Positions 24,612-34,369 of a stretch of DNA of 41,849 nucleotides are shown in pieces. The notes under the pieces are model-generated. The model was given only the letters and a program-made list of their open reading frames with translations. It was not told the DNA's origin and searched no databases. Numbering within the stretch: the first letter of the stretch is position 1; each line of letters starts with the position of its first letter. The position numbers were made by a program, and so were the translations under genes. The stretch comes from an uncultured Lachnoclostridium sp. (lineage in GTDB: Bacteria > Bacillota > Clostridia > Lachnospirales > Lachnospiraceae), in NCBI GenBank assembly GCA_944376715.1, contig CALWDO010000024.1:1-41849 (forward strand), given 5' to 3'.

Positions 24612-25427
24612 ATGGAAGATAGACTGAGACGAAAATACGGCGGGTTGAAGAGCCGGATCGCTTCGGAAGGGAAGGCAGCCATCGCCTTCTCCGGCGGAGT
24701 GGATTCGGTTCTTTTGTTATATGCGGCGCGGGAAGCGCTGGGAGAGAATGTGCTGGCTCTGACGGTGTCTCTGCATGCGGTACCGGAGCGGGAGCTGGCG
24801 CTGGCGAAAGCGTTTTGCGAAAGATTCGGTATCCGCCATCGGATCGAGACGGTGGATGAATTTTCTATTGAAGGGTTCGGGGAGAATCCTCCGGACCGTT
24901 GCTACCTGTGTAAACATGCATTGTTTACGAGGATGCGCGCGGTCGCGGATGAGGAGGGAATCCCCTTCCTGGCGGAAGGTTCCAACGTGGACGACCAGGG
25001 GGACTACCGTCCGGGTCTTAAGGCCCTGAAAGAACTGGGGATTGCCAGCCCTTTGAAGGACGCGGGATTTACCAAGGCGGAGATCCGTCAGATGGCGGAC
25101 CGTCTGGGGCTGTCGGGATGGAACCGCCCGTCTTCCGCGTGTCTGGCGTCCCGCTTCGCCTACGGGGAACAGATCACGCCGGAGAAGATGAAACGGGTGG
25201 AGAAAGCGGAAGATTATCTGCAGGATCTGGGATTTACGCAGAAAAGAGTGCGGGTTCATGGAAATCTGGCGAGGATCGAGCTTTTGCCGGAGGAATTTCC
25301 CAGGCTGTTTCATGAGAATCTGTCGGAGAAGGTGACGCGGAGGCTGAAAGATCTGGGATTTACCTATGTGACGCTGGATCTGGGCGGATTTCAGAGCGGC
25401 AGTATGAATAAGGAGCTGGAGACATGA
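24612..25427 (+). CDS. larE: LarE-type ATP-dependent sacrificial sulfur transferase
   Basis: LarE donates sulfur to the nickel-pincer cofactor of lactate racemase, in some lineages by sacrificing its own cysteine. The 271-aa product has the PP-loop AFSGGVDSVLL (27-32 core), PPDRCYLCKHALF and the PSSACLASRFAYGEQITPE segment. Cys177 there aligns with the sacrificial cysteine of the Lactobacillus enzyme (Cys176). Start 24612 follows GGAG at 24601-24604; the ATG at 24591 overlaps the previous gene and has no site. No larA, larB or larC lies in the window. It overlaps the next gene by ATGA. Confidence 0.9.
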   Translation: MEDRLRRKYGGLKSRIASEGKAAIAFSGGVDSVLLLYAAREALGENVLALTVSLHAVPERELALAKAFCERFGIRHRIETVDEFSIEGFGENPPDRCYLCKHALFTRMRAVADEEGIPFLAEGSNVDDQGDYRPGLKALKELGIASPLKDAGFTKAEIRQMADRLGLSGWNRPSSACLASRFAYGEQITPEKMKRVEKAEDYLQDLGFTQKRVRVHGNLARIELLPEEFPRLFHENLSEKVTRRLKDLGFTYVTLDLGGFQSGSMNKELET

Positions 25428-26140
25428 ATGAAACATTTGCCAGGACAGAGCTCCTGATCGGAGAAGACGGGCTGGAGACATTAAGGAAGGCCAGAGTGGC
25501 GGTCTTCGGCATCGGCGGAGTGGGAGGCTACGCGGTGGAAGCGCTGGCGCGGAGCGGCGTCGGGCATTTCCTGCTGGTGGATAACGACGTGGTGGGCGAA
25601 AGCAACCTGAACCGGCAGATCATCGCTCTTCGGAGCACACTGGGCCGGTACAAGACGGCGGTGATGAAGGAACGGATCGCGGATATTTGTCCGGAGACGG
25701 AGGTGGAGACGCGGGAATGTTTTTTCCTCCCGGAACATGCGGACCGGTTTGATTTTGGCGCCTTCGACTATGTGGTGGACGCCATCGACACGGTCAGCGG
25801 GAAGCTGGAACTGGCCGTAAGCTGTCAGAAGGCAGGGACGCCGCTGATCAGCGCCATGGGCGCGGGCAATAAACTGGATCCCTCCAAGTTTGAGGTGACG
25901 GATATTTACCGGACGAAAGGCTGTCCGCTGGCGAAGGTCATGCGGCGGGAACTGCGGAAAAGAGGAATAGAGAAACTGAAAGTGGTGTACTCCACGGAGG
26001 AGCCGAGGAAACCTCTCAGACAGATTCTGGGAGGGGACGGACGCAAGGTGACGCCCGGAAGCATGGTGTTTGTGCCGGGGACGGCGGGACTTTTGCTGGC
26101 TTCGGAAGTGGTGAAGGATCTGTTGGAACGACAGGGGTGA
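25424..26140 (+). CDS. tcdA: TcdA-like tRNA threonylcarbamoyladenosine dehydratase (E1 superfamily)
   Basis: TcdA (also CsdL/YgdL) uses ATP to cyclise N6-threonylcarbamoyladenosine at position 37 of ANN-decoding tRNAs. The 238-aa protein starts NETFARTELLIGEDGLETL, then has the nucleotide loop FGIGGVGGYAVEALARSGVG, the LNRQIIAL motif with its arginine, and YVVDAIDTVSGKLEL, all typical of this subgroup. GAGNKLDPSKFEVTDIYRTK also matches. It overlaps larE by four bases and precedes addB by four, so this is one operon. No separate sulfur carrier protein is nearby. Confidence 0.92.
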   Translation: MNETFARTELLIGEDGLETLRKARVAVFGIGGVGGYAVEALARSGVGHFLLVDNDVVGESNLNRQIIALRSTLGRYKTAVMKERIADICPETEVETRECFFLPEHADRFDFGAFDYVVDAIDTVSGKLELAVSCQKAGTPLISAMGAGNKLDPSKFEVTDIYRTKGCPLAKVMRRELRKRGIEKLKVVYSTEEPRKPLRQILGGDGRKVTPGSMVFVPGTAGLLLASEVVKDLLERQG

Positions 26141-26144
26141 AGAT

Positions 26145-29100
26145 ATGGCATTGCAGCTGATACTGGGAAATCCGGGCGCGGGGAAATCCCATTATTTATT
26201 TGAAAAGGTGATCCGGGAGTCCATGCAGTATCCGGAGAAGCAGTTTCTGGTCATTGTGCCGGAGCAGTTTACCATGCAGACCCAGAAGGACCTGGTGCGG
26301 ATGCATCCCAGGCACGGGATCATGAACATCGACGTGCTGAGCTTTGAACGTCTGGCGCACCGGGTCTTTGGCGAAGTGGGAGGCGAGCACCGCCGGATCC
26401 TGGAGGATACGGGCAAGAACCTGATTCTGCGCCGCATCGCCGAGGAGAAGAAAGACGAGCTGGTGCTCCTGGGCGGAAACCTGAAGAAGCTGGGCTACAT
26501 ATCCGAGGTCAAATCCCTGCTCTCGGAGTTTACGCAGTACCGGATGCAGCCGGAGGAACTCCGGCGCGTCATGGAGCAGAATAAGGAGAATCCTCAGCTG
26601 TATTTTAAACTGAAGGATATGCTGGTAATCTATGAGAGCTTCCGGGAATATCTGGAGGGGATGTACCTGACGGTGGAGGAGCTTCTGGACGCGCTGGAGC
26701 AGGTGGTAGAGAAGTCGGAGACGGTGAGAGGCAGCGTCATCGCCCTGGATGGCTACAATGGATTTACCCCCATACAGATGAAACTGCTGCAGAAGCTGCT
26801 GGGGCTGGCGGAAGAGGTCTGTGTGACTCTGACTATGGACGGACATGAACAGCCCTTTGTACAGGAGGCGGAGTACCGGCTGTTCCATCCTACAAAGAAA
26901 ACAGCGCTGGAGCTTGCGCGCCTGGCAGATCAGGCGAGAGTCGAAGTGAGAAAGCCGGTGATCCTCTCAGACGCGGGGAAATACCGTTTCCATGAGGCTC
27001 CGGCGCTTCATTTTATGGAACAGCATATATTCCGCCATGAAAGAGCGGTCTGGGAGGAAGAGACGCAGGAAGTGCGTCTTTTTTCCGCCGGGAATCCCAG
27101 AGCGGAGTCCGAGGAGATCGGAAGAGAGATCCTGCGCCTGGTGCGGGACGAGGGATTCCGCTACCGGGACATCGCCGTGGTAACGGGAGACCAGGAAAGC
27201 TACGTGCCGCTGCTGGAACAGTGCTTTGCCAGGCTGGGAATCCCGGGATTCATGGACCGGAAGCGGGACGTATTGAAAAATTCCTTTGTGGAATTTCTGC
27301 GCGCCCTGCTCCTGGCTGTCCAGGAGGATTTTTCCTATGAATCCATGTTCCGCCTGCTGAGGAGCGGGATGGCGGGGGCGGACAGCGAAGAGACGGACCG
27401 GCTGGAGAATTATGTGATCGCCAGAGGCGTCCGCGGACTGTCCGGCTGGAGACGGGAATGGAAGCGCCCCCTGAAACATATGGAAGAGGGAGATCTGGAA
27501 GCGCTGAACGAGATCCGGGCCCGCCTTGCCGGCTGGCTGGAGACTCTGAAAGAAGAGCTGACCCGGAAGGACGGGAATGTGCGCGGCATGACCGAAGCGC
27601 TCTATGACAGTCTGGTGAGTCTGGATATTCAGAAAAAGCTGAAGGAACAGGAAGAGTGGTTTGACGGAAAGGGCGACGCGGCCACTGCCAGGGAGTACGC
27701 GCAGATCTACGGGATGGTCATGGATCTGTTTGACAAGCTGGTCATGCTGCTGGGAGACTGCCGGATCCCTCTGGAAGAATATGCCGAACTGCTGGACGCG
27801 GGATTGTCGGAGATGAAGGTGGGGCTGATCCCCGCGGGAACCGATCAGGTACTGGTGGGAGATATGGAGAGAAGCCGTCTGAAAGACGTGAAAGTCCTGT
27901 TCTTCGCCGGGGTCAATGAGGGGAGCGTCCCACGGGATAAGAGCCGGGGAGGCATCCTCTCGGAGATGGAGAGAGAGCTTCTGCATGAGCAGGAGGTGGA
28001 GCTGGCTCCCACAGCCAGACAGGAGGCGTGCGTCCAGAAATTTTATATTTATCTGAATCTGACGAAGCCTTCCAGAAGACTGTATCTGTCCTGGAGCCAG
28101 GCGGACGCGGACGGAGGGGCGTTAAGACCGTCCTTTTTGATTTCCCAGATCCGGCAGCTTTTTCCGAAGATCCGGGTGGAGGATCCGGAGAAGAAAGAGC
28201 TCCTGGACCGTCTGGTGGCGCCGGAGGGCAATCTGAGGGAACTGACCGGGGCGCTGAAGGCGGAGCGGGAAGGCCTCGCCGAAGGCGGAGACAGAGCTCT
28301 GGTCAGCTGGTACGCGACCCGGGATCCCTGGAGAGAAAAACTGGAACGTCTCATGGACGCAGTGTGCCGGACCAGGCAGGAAGACGGTATCGGAAAAGCG
28401 GTGGCGCGGGCTCTGTACGGGACGCTGCTGGAGGGCAGCGTCACGCGCCTGGAACAGTTCGCCGCCTGCGCTTATGCTCATTTCCTGCAGTACGGCCTGC
28501 GCCTGGAAGAGAGGGAAACCTGTGAACTGAAGGCAGTGGATATGGGAAATGTGTTCCATGAAGCGCTGAAATATTTCTCTGACGCGGTGGAGCAGGGCGG
28601 ATACGGATGGTTCCATGTGCCGGATGACCTGCGGGACCGGTGGATGGAGGAAGCGCTGGAGCGGGCCATTCAGGATCACGCCGACCAGATCCTTCCGGAC
28701 CGGGCAAAAGACCAGTATACCCTGGCCCGCATGAAGCGGATCGGGAAGCGTACCGCATGGGCCGTGCTGCGGCAGGTGGAAAGGGGAGAATTTCTTCCGG
28801 AGGACACGGAAGTATCTTTCCGGAACCTGGAACAGCTCCAGAGCGTGTCCGTGCTTCTGTCCGAGGACGAGCGCATGCGTCTGCAGGGAAGGATTGACCG
28901 GATCGACGTGTGCCGGAGGGACGGGAAAATTTATGTGCGCGTGGTGGACTACAAGAGCGGTTCCACGCGGTTCGACCTGACCAGCATCTATTACGGACTG
29001 CAGCTGCAGCTGGCGGTGTACCTGAACGCGGCTGTGGAACTGAAACGCCGCCAGCAGGATGGAGATGAAAAAGTGCATCCTGCCGGCATGTTTTACTATC

Positions 29101-29546
29101 ATATCGAAGATCCCATGCTGGACTATGAGGAAGAAGAGGATCCGGCGAAGAAGCTCCTGAAAGAACTGGCGTTCGGCGGTCTGGTCAGCGCGGAGGACGG
29201 AGTCGCAGAACTGATGGACCGGGAAATGGAGACCGGGTCGGACATCCTGCCGGTGCGCAGAAAGAAGGACGGCGGGTACACGGCGGCTTCTTCGGTGGCG
29301 GAGGAGGAACAGTTCGAGCTTCTGATGGGACATGTAAAAAGACGGATCGCCGAGTATGGAGAACGCATCCTGAACGGGGATATCCGGCTGGATCCCTACG
29401 AGATGGGGACGGACGACGCCTGCCGGTACTGCGCCTACCACAGTGTCTGCGGCTTTGACCGGAAGCTGGAAGGGTGCGAGAAACGCCGTCTGCAGCCCAT
29501 GGACCGGGAAGAGGTCTGGGAGAAGATGAAGGAGGAACAGGGATGA
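26145..29546 (+). CDS. addB: AddB subunit of the AddAB helicase-nuclease
   Basis: AddB, with AddA, processes double-strand breaks for recombination in Firmicutes. The 1133-aa protein is full length. It has an N-terminal P-loop LGNPGAGKSHY (Lys14), a large degenerate helicase-like core and a C-terminal nuclease domain with VVDYKSG (Asp935, Lys937). Four cysteines that hold an iron-sulfur cluster are at 775, 1093, 1096 and 1102. Their C-x2-C-x5-C spacing equals that known for Bacillus subtilis AddB. Its TGA overlaps the addA ATG. Confidence 0.97.
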   Translation: MALQLILGNPGAGKSHYLFEKVIRESMQYPEKQFLVIVPEQFTMQTQKDLVRMHPRHGIMNIDVLSFERLAHRVFGEVGGEHRRILEDTGKNLILRRIAEEKKDELVLLGGNLKKLGYISEVKSLLSEFTQYRMQPEELRRVMEQNKENPQLYFKLKDMLVIYESFREYLEGMYLTVEELLDALEQVVEKSETVRGSVIALDGYNGFTPIQMKLLQKLLGLAEEVCVTLTMDGHEQPFVQEAEYRLFHPTKKTALELARLADQARVEVRKPVILSDAGKYRFHEAPALHFMEQHIFRHERAVWEEETQEVRLFSAGNPRAESEEIGREILRLVRDEGFRYRDIAVVTGDQESYVPLLEQCFARLGIPGFMDRKRDVLKNSFVEFLRALLLAVQEDFSYESMFRLLRSGMAGADSEETDRLENYVIARGVRGLSGWRREWKRPLKHMEEGDLEALNEIRARLAGWLETLKEELTRKDGNVRGMTEALYDSLVSLDIQKKLKEQEEWFDGKGDAATAREYAQIYGMVMDLFDKLVMLLGDCRIPLEEYAELLDAGLSEMKVGLIPAGTDQVLVGDMERSRLKDVKVLFFAGVNEGSVPRDKSRGGILSEMERELLHEQEVELAPTARQEACVQKFYIYLNLTKPSRRLYLSWSQADADGGALRPSFLISQIRQLFPKIRVEDPEKKELLDRLVAPEGNLRELTGALKAEREGLAEGGDRALVSWYATRDPWREKLERLMDAVCRTRQEDGIGKAVARALYGTLLEGSVTRLEQFAACAYAHFLQYGLRLEERETCELKAVDMGNVFHEALKYFSDAVEQGGYGWFHVPDDLRDRWMEEALERAIQDHADQILPDRAKDQYTLARMKRIGKRTAWAVLRQVERGEFLPEDTEVSFRNLEQLQSVSVLLSEDERMRLQGRIDRIDVCRRDGKIYVRVVDYKSGSTRFDLTSIYYGLQLQLAVYLNAAVELKRRQQDGDEKVHPAGMFYYHIEDPMLDYEEEEDPAKKLLKELAFGGLVSAEDGVAELMDREMETGSDILPVRRKKDGGYTAASSVAEEEQFELLMGHVKRRIAEYGERILNGDIRLDPYEMGTDDACRYCAYHSVCGFDRKLEGCEKRRLQPMDREEVWEKMKEEQG

Positions 29547-32500
29547 GCGTCGTATGGACAGAGGACCAGAAAAAGGTCATTGACGCCAGAGGGAAGAACC
29601 TGCTGGTGTCTGCCGCCGCGGGCTCCGGCAAGACGGCAGTGCTGGTGGAGAGGATCCTGTCTCTGATCACGGATCCGGAACACCCGGTGGATGTGGACCG
29701 CCTGCTGGTCACCACGTTTACCAAGGCGGCCGCGTCCCAGATGCGGGAACGGATCGGAAAGGCTCTGGCGGAGCGGATTCTGGAAGATCCGGGAAACGAA
29801 TGGCTGCAGAGGCAGGAAGCGCTTCTTACACGGGCCCAGATCACTACGATCCACGGGTTTTGCCTGTATGTGATCCGCAATTATTTTCATACCATCGACC
29901 TGAATCCCAGCTTCCGGATCGCGGATGAGGGCGAGATGCGGCTTTTAAAACAGGATACGGCGCAGAAAGTGGTGGAAGAAGCGTGCGCGGCAAAAGATCC
30001 GGATTTCCTGCGGTTTGCCGAAAGCTATGGCAGCGGGAACCGGGGAAGCGGGCTGGAGGAGCTGATCCTGCAGCTCTATGAATATGCCCAGGCTCATCCG
30101 CAGCCTGAAAAGTGGCTGAAAGACTGCGCGGCGCTGTATGAAGTTCCGAAGGACGCTTCCTGGGAAGATTTCCGGGGGACGGAGGAGATCATGGAAGAAC
30201 TGAAGCGGACCGTTTCGGACTGCCGCGACAAAATATTTCTGGCGGAAGGGATGGCCCGGGCGCCGTACGGGCCGCTTCCGTATATAGAAGTACTGCGGTC
30301 GGACGCCGCTCTTCTGGAAGAAATGCTCCGGTGCGGGTCCATGGAGTCTTTCGGAGAGCTTTTGGCAGACCTGAAATTCCAGCGGCTCCCCAGCCGCAGA
30401 AGCAAGGCCATGGCAGATGCGGACGAAGAGATCTGCGACCGAATCATGGAGATCCGCAATGATATGAAAGATACTTTGAAATCCCTGAAGACGCAGTATT
30501 TTCAGCTTCCTTCGGAGACGGTATTCTATCAGATGCGGGAGACGGCGCAGAATGCCCGGTGCCTGGCAGATCTGACGCTGCGGTTTACAGAACGGCTGGG
30601 AGAAGAGAAGCAGCGGAAAAATATCCTGGATTTCAGCGACCAGGAACATTTTGCCCTGAAGATCCTGACCAGAGAAGAGGACGGGAAACTGGTTCCAAGC
30701 GGGACGGCGGATGTATTTTCCAAATATTTTGCGGAGATCATGGTGGATGAATACCAGGACAGCAACCTGGTCCAGGAGGCGATCCTCGAAAGCATCTCCG
30801 GCAGCCGGCAGGGGCGGGATAACCGTTTCATGGTGGGAGATGTGAAGCAGAGCATCTATCGTTTCCGCCAGGCGGAACCGGGGCTTTTTCTGGAAAAATA
30901 CCATGATTATCAGGACGGGAAAACCGGCGTGCGGATCGATCTTCACCAGAACTTCCGAAGCAGGGGAGAGGTACTGGGGCCGGTCAATGAGATTTTCAGC
31001 AAAATCATGCGCCGGGAACTGGGAGGCATCGATTACGGGGAGGCGGAAGCCCTCCGGATGGGAGCTTCTTATCCTGATCAGGAAGGATGCGGGGCGGAGC
31101 TTTTGCTCCTTTCCCGGGAAGAATGGGAAGAAACCCGCCAGGAGAGCCGGTGGACGAAGCAGGAGGCGGAGGCGCATCTGATCGCGGCCAGGATCCGGGA
31201 ATTGTTAAAAAACGGGACGGTGACAGAGGACGGAAAGCTCCGTCCGGTGCGCTGCGGGGATATTGTGATTCTGCTGCGCACCATGGCCGGCTGGAGCGAG
31301 ACCTTTGTAAGAGTGCTGCAGGAGGAAGGAATCCCGGCCAGCGCCCAGTCCAGGGAAGGATATTTCCAGACATTGGAAGTGGAAGGACTCCTGTCTTACC
31401 TGTGGGTACTGGACAATCCGACCCAGGAGATCCCGCTGGCGGCGGCGCTGCACGGAAGCATAGGGGGATTTTCCTCAGAAGAACTGGCGAAGATCAAGGC
31501 GGCATACCCGGAGAAGCGGTTCTGCGCGGCCTGCGCGCTCTATGTATCGGAAGGCCCGGATGCAAACCTGAGGGGACGGCTGGCGGCCTTTTTCTCCCGG
31601 ATGGAAGAGTACCGGAGAAGGGCGTCGTGCACGTCTATCCATGAACTTTTGTGGCAGATCGTGGAAGAGACCGGATATCTGGACGAGATGCGGGCGCTCC
31701 CGGGCGGGGAGCAGCGGACCGCCAATGTGGAGATGCTGCTTCAGAAGGCGCAGGATTACGAGAAGATCAGCTATCACGGGCTGTTCCATTTTATCCGGTA
31801 TATAGAGAAGATGCAGAAATATCAGGTGGATTTTGGCGAGGCGCCCCTGTCGGGCGCGGACGGCGGTTCCGTGCAGATCATGAGTATCCATCACAGTAAA
31901 GGACTGGAATTCCCGGTGGTATTCGCCGCAGGCATGGGGAAAAGCTTTAACCGGCAGGAGAGCCGGGACAAGCTGGTCTGCCACAGCCGGTACGGAATCG
32001 GGCTGGACTATGTGGACCTGGAGCACCGTATGCGCAGGGCCACGCTGGTTAAACAGATGATACGCAGGCAGAATCTGCTGGACAATCTGGGAGAAGAACT
32101 GCGGATCCTCTATGTGGCCATGACCCGCGCGAAAGAGAAGCTGATCCTGACCGGCATGGCAGGAGAAAAGCTCCTGCAGACGGAACCGTCGCCGGAAGAG
32201 AAGCTGAGCTATCTGGAACTGTCCGGCGCGGACAGCTGTCTGGACTGGATCCTGCCGGCGCTGCATGCGGAGGGAAGCACGCTGGAGAGAAAACAGGTTT
32301 CTCTGAAGGAACTTCTGGCAGGAGAAGCAGAGTCCCGGGTGCAGGACGCTCTGAGCAGGGAAGAGATGGAGCGCCGCGTACTCTTCCCATCCGGGGATCC
32401 GAGACTGGACGCGGAGGTGGACCGGAGGCTCTCCTGGAAATATCCGTGGGCGGACGAGAAAACCTCGCGGCAGAAATACAGCGTGACTGAACTGAAAAAA

Positions 32501-33112
32501 CTCCGGATGGAAGAAGAGTCCGACGCCGTCGAAGAGATGTTCCCGGAATCGGATGTGATCCCGTTGATTCCGCAGTTTATCGAAAAACAGGAAGAGAAGA
32601 CCGGGGCCGCCCGGGGAACGGCGTACCATGCGGTCATGGAATGTATGGATTTCGGAAAAGACATGGAGACAGAAGAACAGGCGGGACAGATCCTGGAGGA
32701 GCTGGCCGGAAGCGGCAGACTGGAACAGCAGGACATCGACGCGGTGAATATCCGGGATCTTCTGAGATTTGTCCAAAGTCCGCTGGGAAAACGGATGCAG
32801 GACGCCGCCCGCCGGGGAGATCTTTACCGGGAGCAGCCGTTTGTCATCGGACTGCCCGGAGACCAGGTGGACGGCTCCGACCCGGAAGAACTGGTACTGA
32901 TCCAGGGAATCATAGACGCGTTCTTTTATGAAGAGGATGAGATTGTGATCGTAGACTATAAGACGGACCGGATCTTCCGCGCGGAAGAACTGGCAGGAAG
33001 ATACCGCGCGCAGCTTCAGTATTACGGGAAAGCTCTGGAGATGATGACGGGGAAGAAGGTAAAAGAAAAAGTGATTTATTCGTTTACGATGGGGAAAGTG
33101 ATTGTGTTGTAA
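29543..33112 (+). CDS. addA: AddA helicase-nuclease
   Basis: AddA is the UvrD-type helicase and nuclease subunit of AddAB. The start was placed at 29543, with ATGA overlap and AAGGAGG (29529-29535) seven bases upstream; an earlier in-frame ATG at 29474 lies inside addB. The 1189-aa protein has Walker A SAAAGSGKTAVLVERI (Lys30), TTFTKAAASQMRERI, the Walker B-like MVDEYQDSN, VGDVKQSIYRFRQAEP and MSIHHSKGLEFPVVF. LYVAMTRAKEKL completes the helicase motifs. The C-terminal RecB-type nuclease has GTAYHAVME and VIVDYKTDR (Asp1138, Lys1140). No terminator is evident after it. Confidence 0.98.
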   Translation: MSVVWTEDQKKVIDARGKNLLVSAAAGSGKTAVLVERILSLITDPEHPVDVDRLLVTTFTKAAASQMRERIGKALAERILEDPGNEWLQRQEALLTRAQITTIHGFCLYVIRNYFHTIDLNPSFRIADEGEMRLLKQDTAQKVVEEACAAKDPDFLRFAESYGSGNRGSGLEELILQLYEYAQAHPQPEKWLKDCAALYEVPKDASWEDFRGTEEIMEELKRTVSDCRDKIFLAEGMARAPYGPLPYIEVLRSDAALLEEMLRCGSMESFGELLADLKFQRLPSRRSKAMADADEEICDRIMEIRNDMKDTLKSLKTQYFQLPSETVFYQMRETAQNARCLADLTLRFTERLGEEKQRKNILDFSDQEHFALKILTREEDGKLVPSGTADVFSKYFAEIMVDEYQDSNLVQEAILESISGSRQGRDNRFMVGDVKQSIYRFRQAEPGLFLEKYHDYQDGKTGVRIDLHQNFRSRGEVLGPVNEIFSKIMRRELGGIDYGEAEALRMGASYPDQEGCGAELLLLSREEWEETRQESRWTKQEAEAHLIAARIRELLKNGTVTEDGKLRPVRCGDIVILLRTMAGWSETFVRVLQEEGIPASAQSREGYFQTLEVEGLLSYLWVLDNPTQEIPLAAALHGSIGGFSSEELAKIKAAYPEKRFCAACALYVSEGPDANLRGRLAAFFSRMEEYRRRASCTSIHELLWQIVEETGYLDEMRALPGGEQRTANVEMLLQKAQDYEKISYHGLFHFIRYIEKMQKYQVDFGEAPLSGADGGSVQIMSIHHSKGLEFPVVFAAGMGKSFNRQESRDKLVCHSRYGIGLDYVDLEHRMRRATLVKQMIRRQNLLDNLGEELRILYVAMTRAKEKLILTGMAGEKLLQTEPSPEEKLSYLELSGADSCLDWILPALHAEGSTLERKQVSLKELLAGEAESRVQDALSREEMERRVLFPSGDPRLDAEVDRRLSWKYPWADEKTSRQKYSVTELKKLRMEEESDAVEEMFPESDVIPLIPQFIEKQEEKTGAARGTAYHAVMECMDFGKDMETEEQAGQILEELAGSGRLEQQDIDAVNIRDLLRFVQSPLGKRMQDAARRGDLYREQPFVIGLPGDQVDGSDPEELVLIQGIIDAFFYEEDEIVIVDYKTDRIFRAEELAGRYRAQLQYYGKALEMMTGKKVKEKVIYSFTMGKVIVL

Positions 33113-33122
33113 AAGCAGAAAA

Positions 33123-33151
33123 TTGATTTTATGTTCCGTAAATGATATATT
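33123..33151 (+). promoter_or_regulatory. Sigma-A promoter for the AlaX-like gene unit
   Basis: TTGATT (33123-33128) and TATATT (33146-33151) are spaced by 17 bases. They lie just after the addA stop, so the following three genes can be transcribed independently. Confidence 0.7.
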
Positions 33152-33183
33152 GGATGCAGCAAATACAGGAGAGACAAAGCGAT

Positions 33184-34365
33184 ATGGAAGAAAAACATCT
33201 GCAGCAGGGCGGCGCGACGCGGCGGCTGTACTACGAGGACAGCCATCTGAAAGAATTCCGTGCCGTCGTCCTTTCTTGTGAAAAGTATAAAGACGGATAC
33301 CGGGTGGAGCTTGACCGGACCGCTTTCTTTCCGGAAGGCGGCGGGCAGTTCGGAGACCGGGGATGGCTGGACGGGATCCAGGTGACAGACACCCGGGAGG
33401 AGGACGGCGTCATCTGGCATATGACGGCGGAAGCCGTCCCGGAAGGGAGCGAGGTGCTGGGACGGCTGGACTATGAGGAACGGTTCTCCCGTATGCAGCA
33501 GCATACCGGAGAGCACATTCTGTCCGGCCTGGTACACAGTATGTACGGGTATGACAATGTGGGATTCCACCTGGGGCAGGAAGCAACCACGCTGGATTTC
33601 AACGGGGAACTGTCCGGGGAGCAGATTCTGGATCTGGAGCGCAGGGCAAACCAGGCAGTTTACGAAGACATTCCGGTGCAGGTGCTCTATCCGGACAGCG
33701 AGGAACTGAAAAAGCTGGACTACCGCAGCAAGATCGAGATCGAGGGTCAGGTACGGCTGGTGTCCGTGCCCGGCTATGACATCTGCGCCTGCTGCGCGCC
33801 CCATGTGCAGCGGACCGGAGAGATCGGCGTCATCAAGGTGCAGAGCTGCGAACGCCACCGGGGCGGATGCAGGGTGACGATCGTATGCGGAGACCGGGCG
33901 CTTAAAGATTATCAGGAAAAGCAGCGGGGCGTGACGGACGTATCGGTGGCGCTGTCGGCCCGTCCGGATCAGATCGGGGAAGCAGTGCTCCGCCTGAAGG
34001 AGCAGCAGGAGAAGCTCCGGGAGCAGCTGAACCGTATGCAGGCTCTGTATCTGGAAGAAAAACTTGGCCGGATCCGTCCGGATCAGCGGAATGTGTGCAT
34101 CTTTGAGGAGGACCTGGATAACATTGCCGTGCGGAATTTCATCAACGGAGCCGTGGAGCGCTGTCCGGGCATCTGCGCGGCTTTTGTGGGAACGGACGAT
34201 GGGGGATACCGCTATATCCTGGGGAGCCGGAACGTGGACCTGCGCGTCTTCGCAAAAGAATTGAACGCCCGTTTCCAGGGCAAGGGCGGCGGGAAACCGG
34301 AGATGGTGCAGGGATCTCTGACAGGAACCAGAGAAGAGATAGAAAAAATGATTATGGAGGGATAA
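33184..34365 (+). CDS. AlaX-type alanyl-tRNA editing protein (long form)
   Basis: The 393-aa protein resembles the editing part of alanyl-tRNA synthetase and should hydrolyse Ser- or Gly-tRNA-Ala in trans. The zinc site is intact: HTGEHILSG provides His107 and His111, and CACCAPHVQRTGEIG provides Cys203 and His207 (C-x3-H). TAFFPEGGGQFGDRG near the N-terminus corresponds to the beta-barrel. After a coiled coil (KEQQEKLREQLNRMQALYLE), a DHHA1-like domain ends with GGGKPEMVQGSL. Start 33184 follows AGGAGAG at 33168-33174, nine bases upstream; an ATG at 33142 lies before the likely transcription start. Confidence 0.92.
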   Translation: MEEKHLQQGGATRRLYYEDSHLKEFRAVVLSCEKYKDGYRVELDRTAFFPEGGGQFGDRGWLDGIQVTDTREEDGVIWHMTAEAVPEGSEVLGRLDYEERFSRMQQHTGEHILSGLVHSMYGYDNVGFHLGQEATTLDFNGELSGEQILDLERRANQAVYEDIPVQVLYPDSEELKKLDYRSKIEIEGQVRLVSVPGYDICACCAPHVQRTGEIGVIKVQSCERHRGGCRVTIVCGDRALKDYQEKQRGVTDVSVALSARPDQIGEAVLRLKEQQEKLREQLNRMQALYLEEKLGRIRPDQRNVCIFEEDLDNIAVRNFINGAVERCPGICAAFVGTDDGGYRYILGSRNVDLRVFAKELNARFQGKGGGKPEMVQGSLTGTREEIEKMIMEG

Positions 34366-34369
34366 AAAG

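Noticed and set aside
28122-29441. Minus-strand open frame of 439 codons opposite addB
   Set aside because: It is antisense to well-supported addB sequence with intact nuclease and iron-sulfur motifs. Similar long shadows occur opposite addA and valS.
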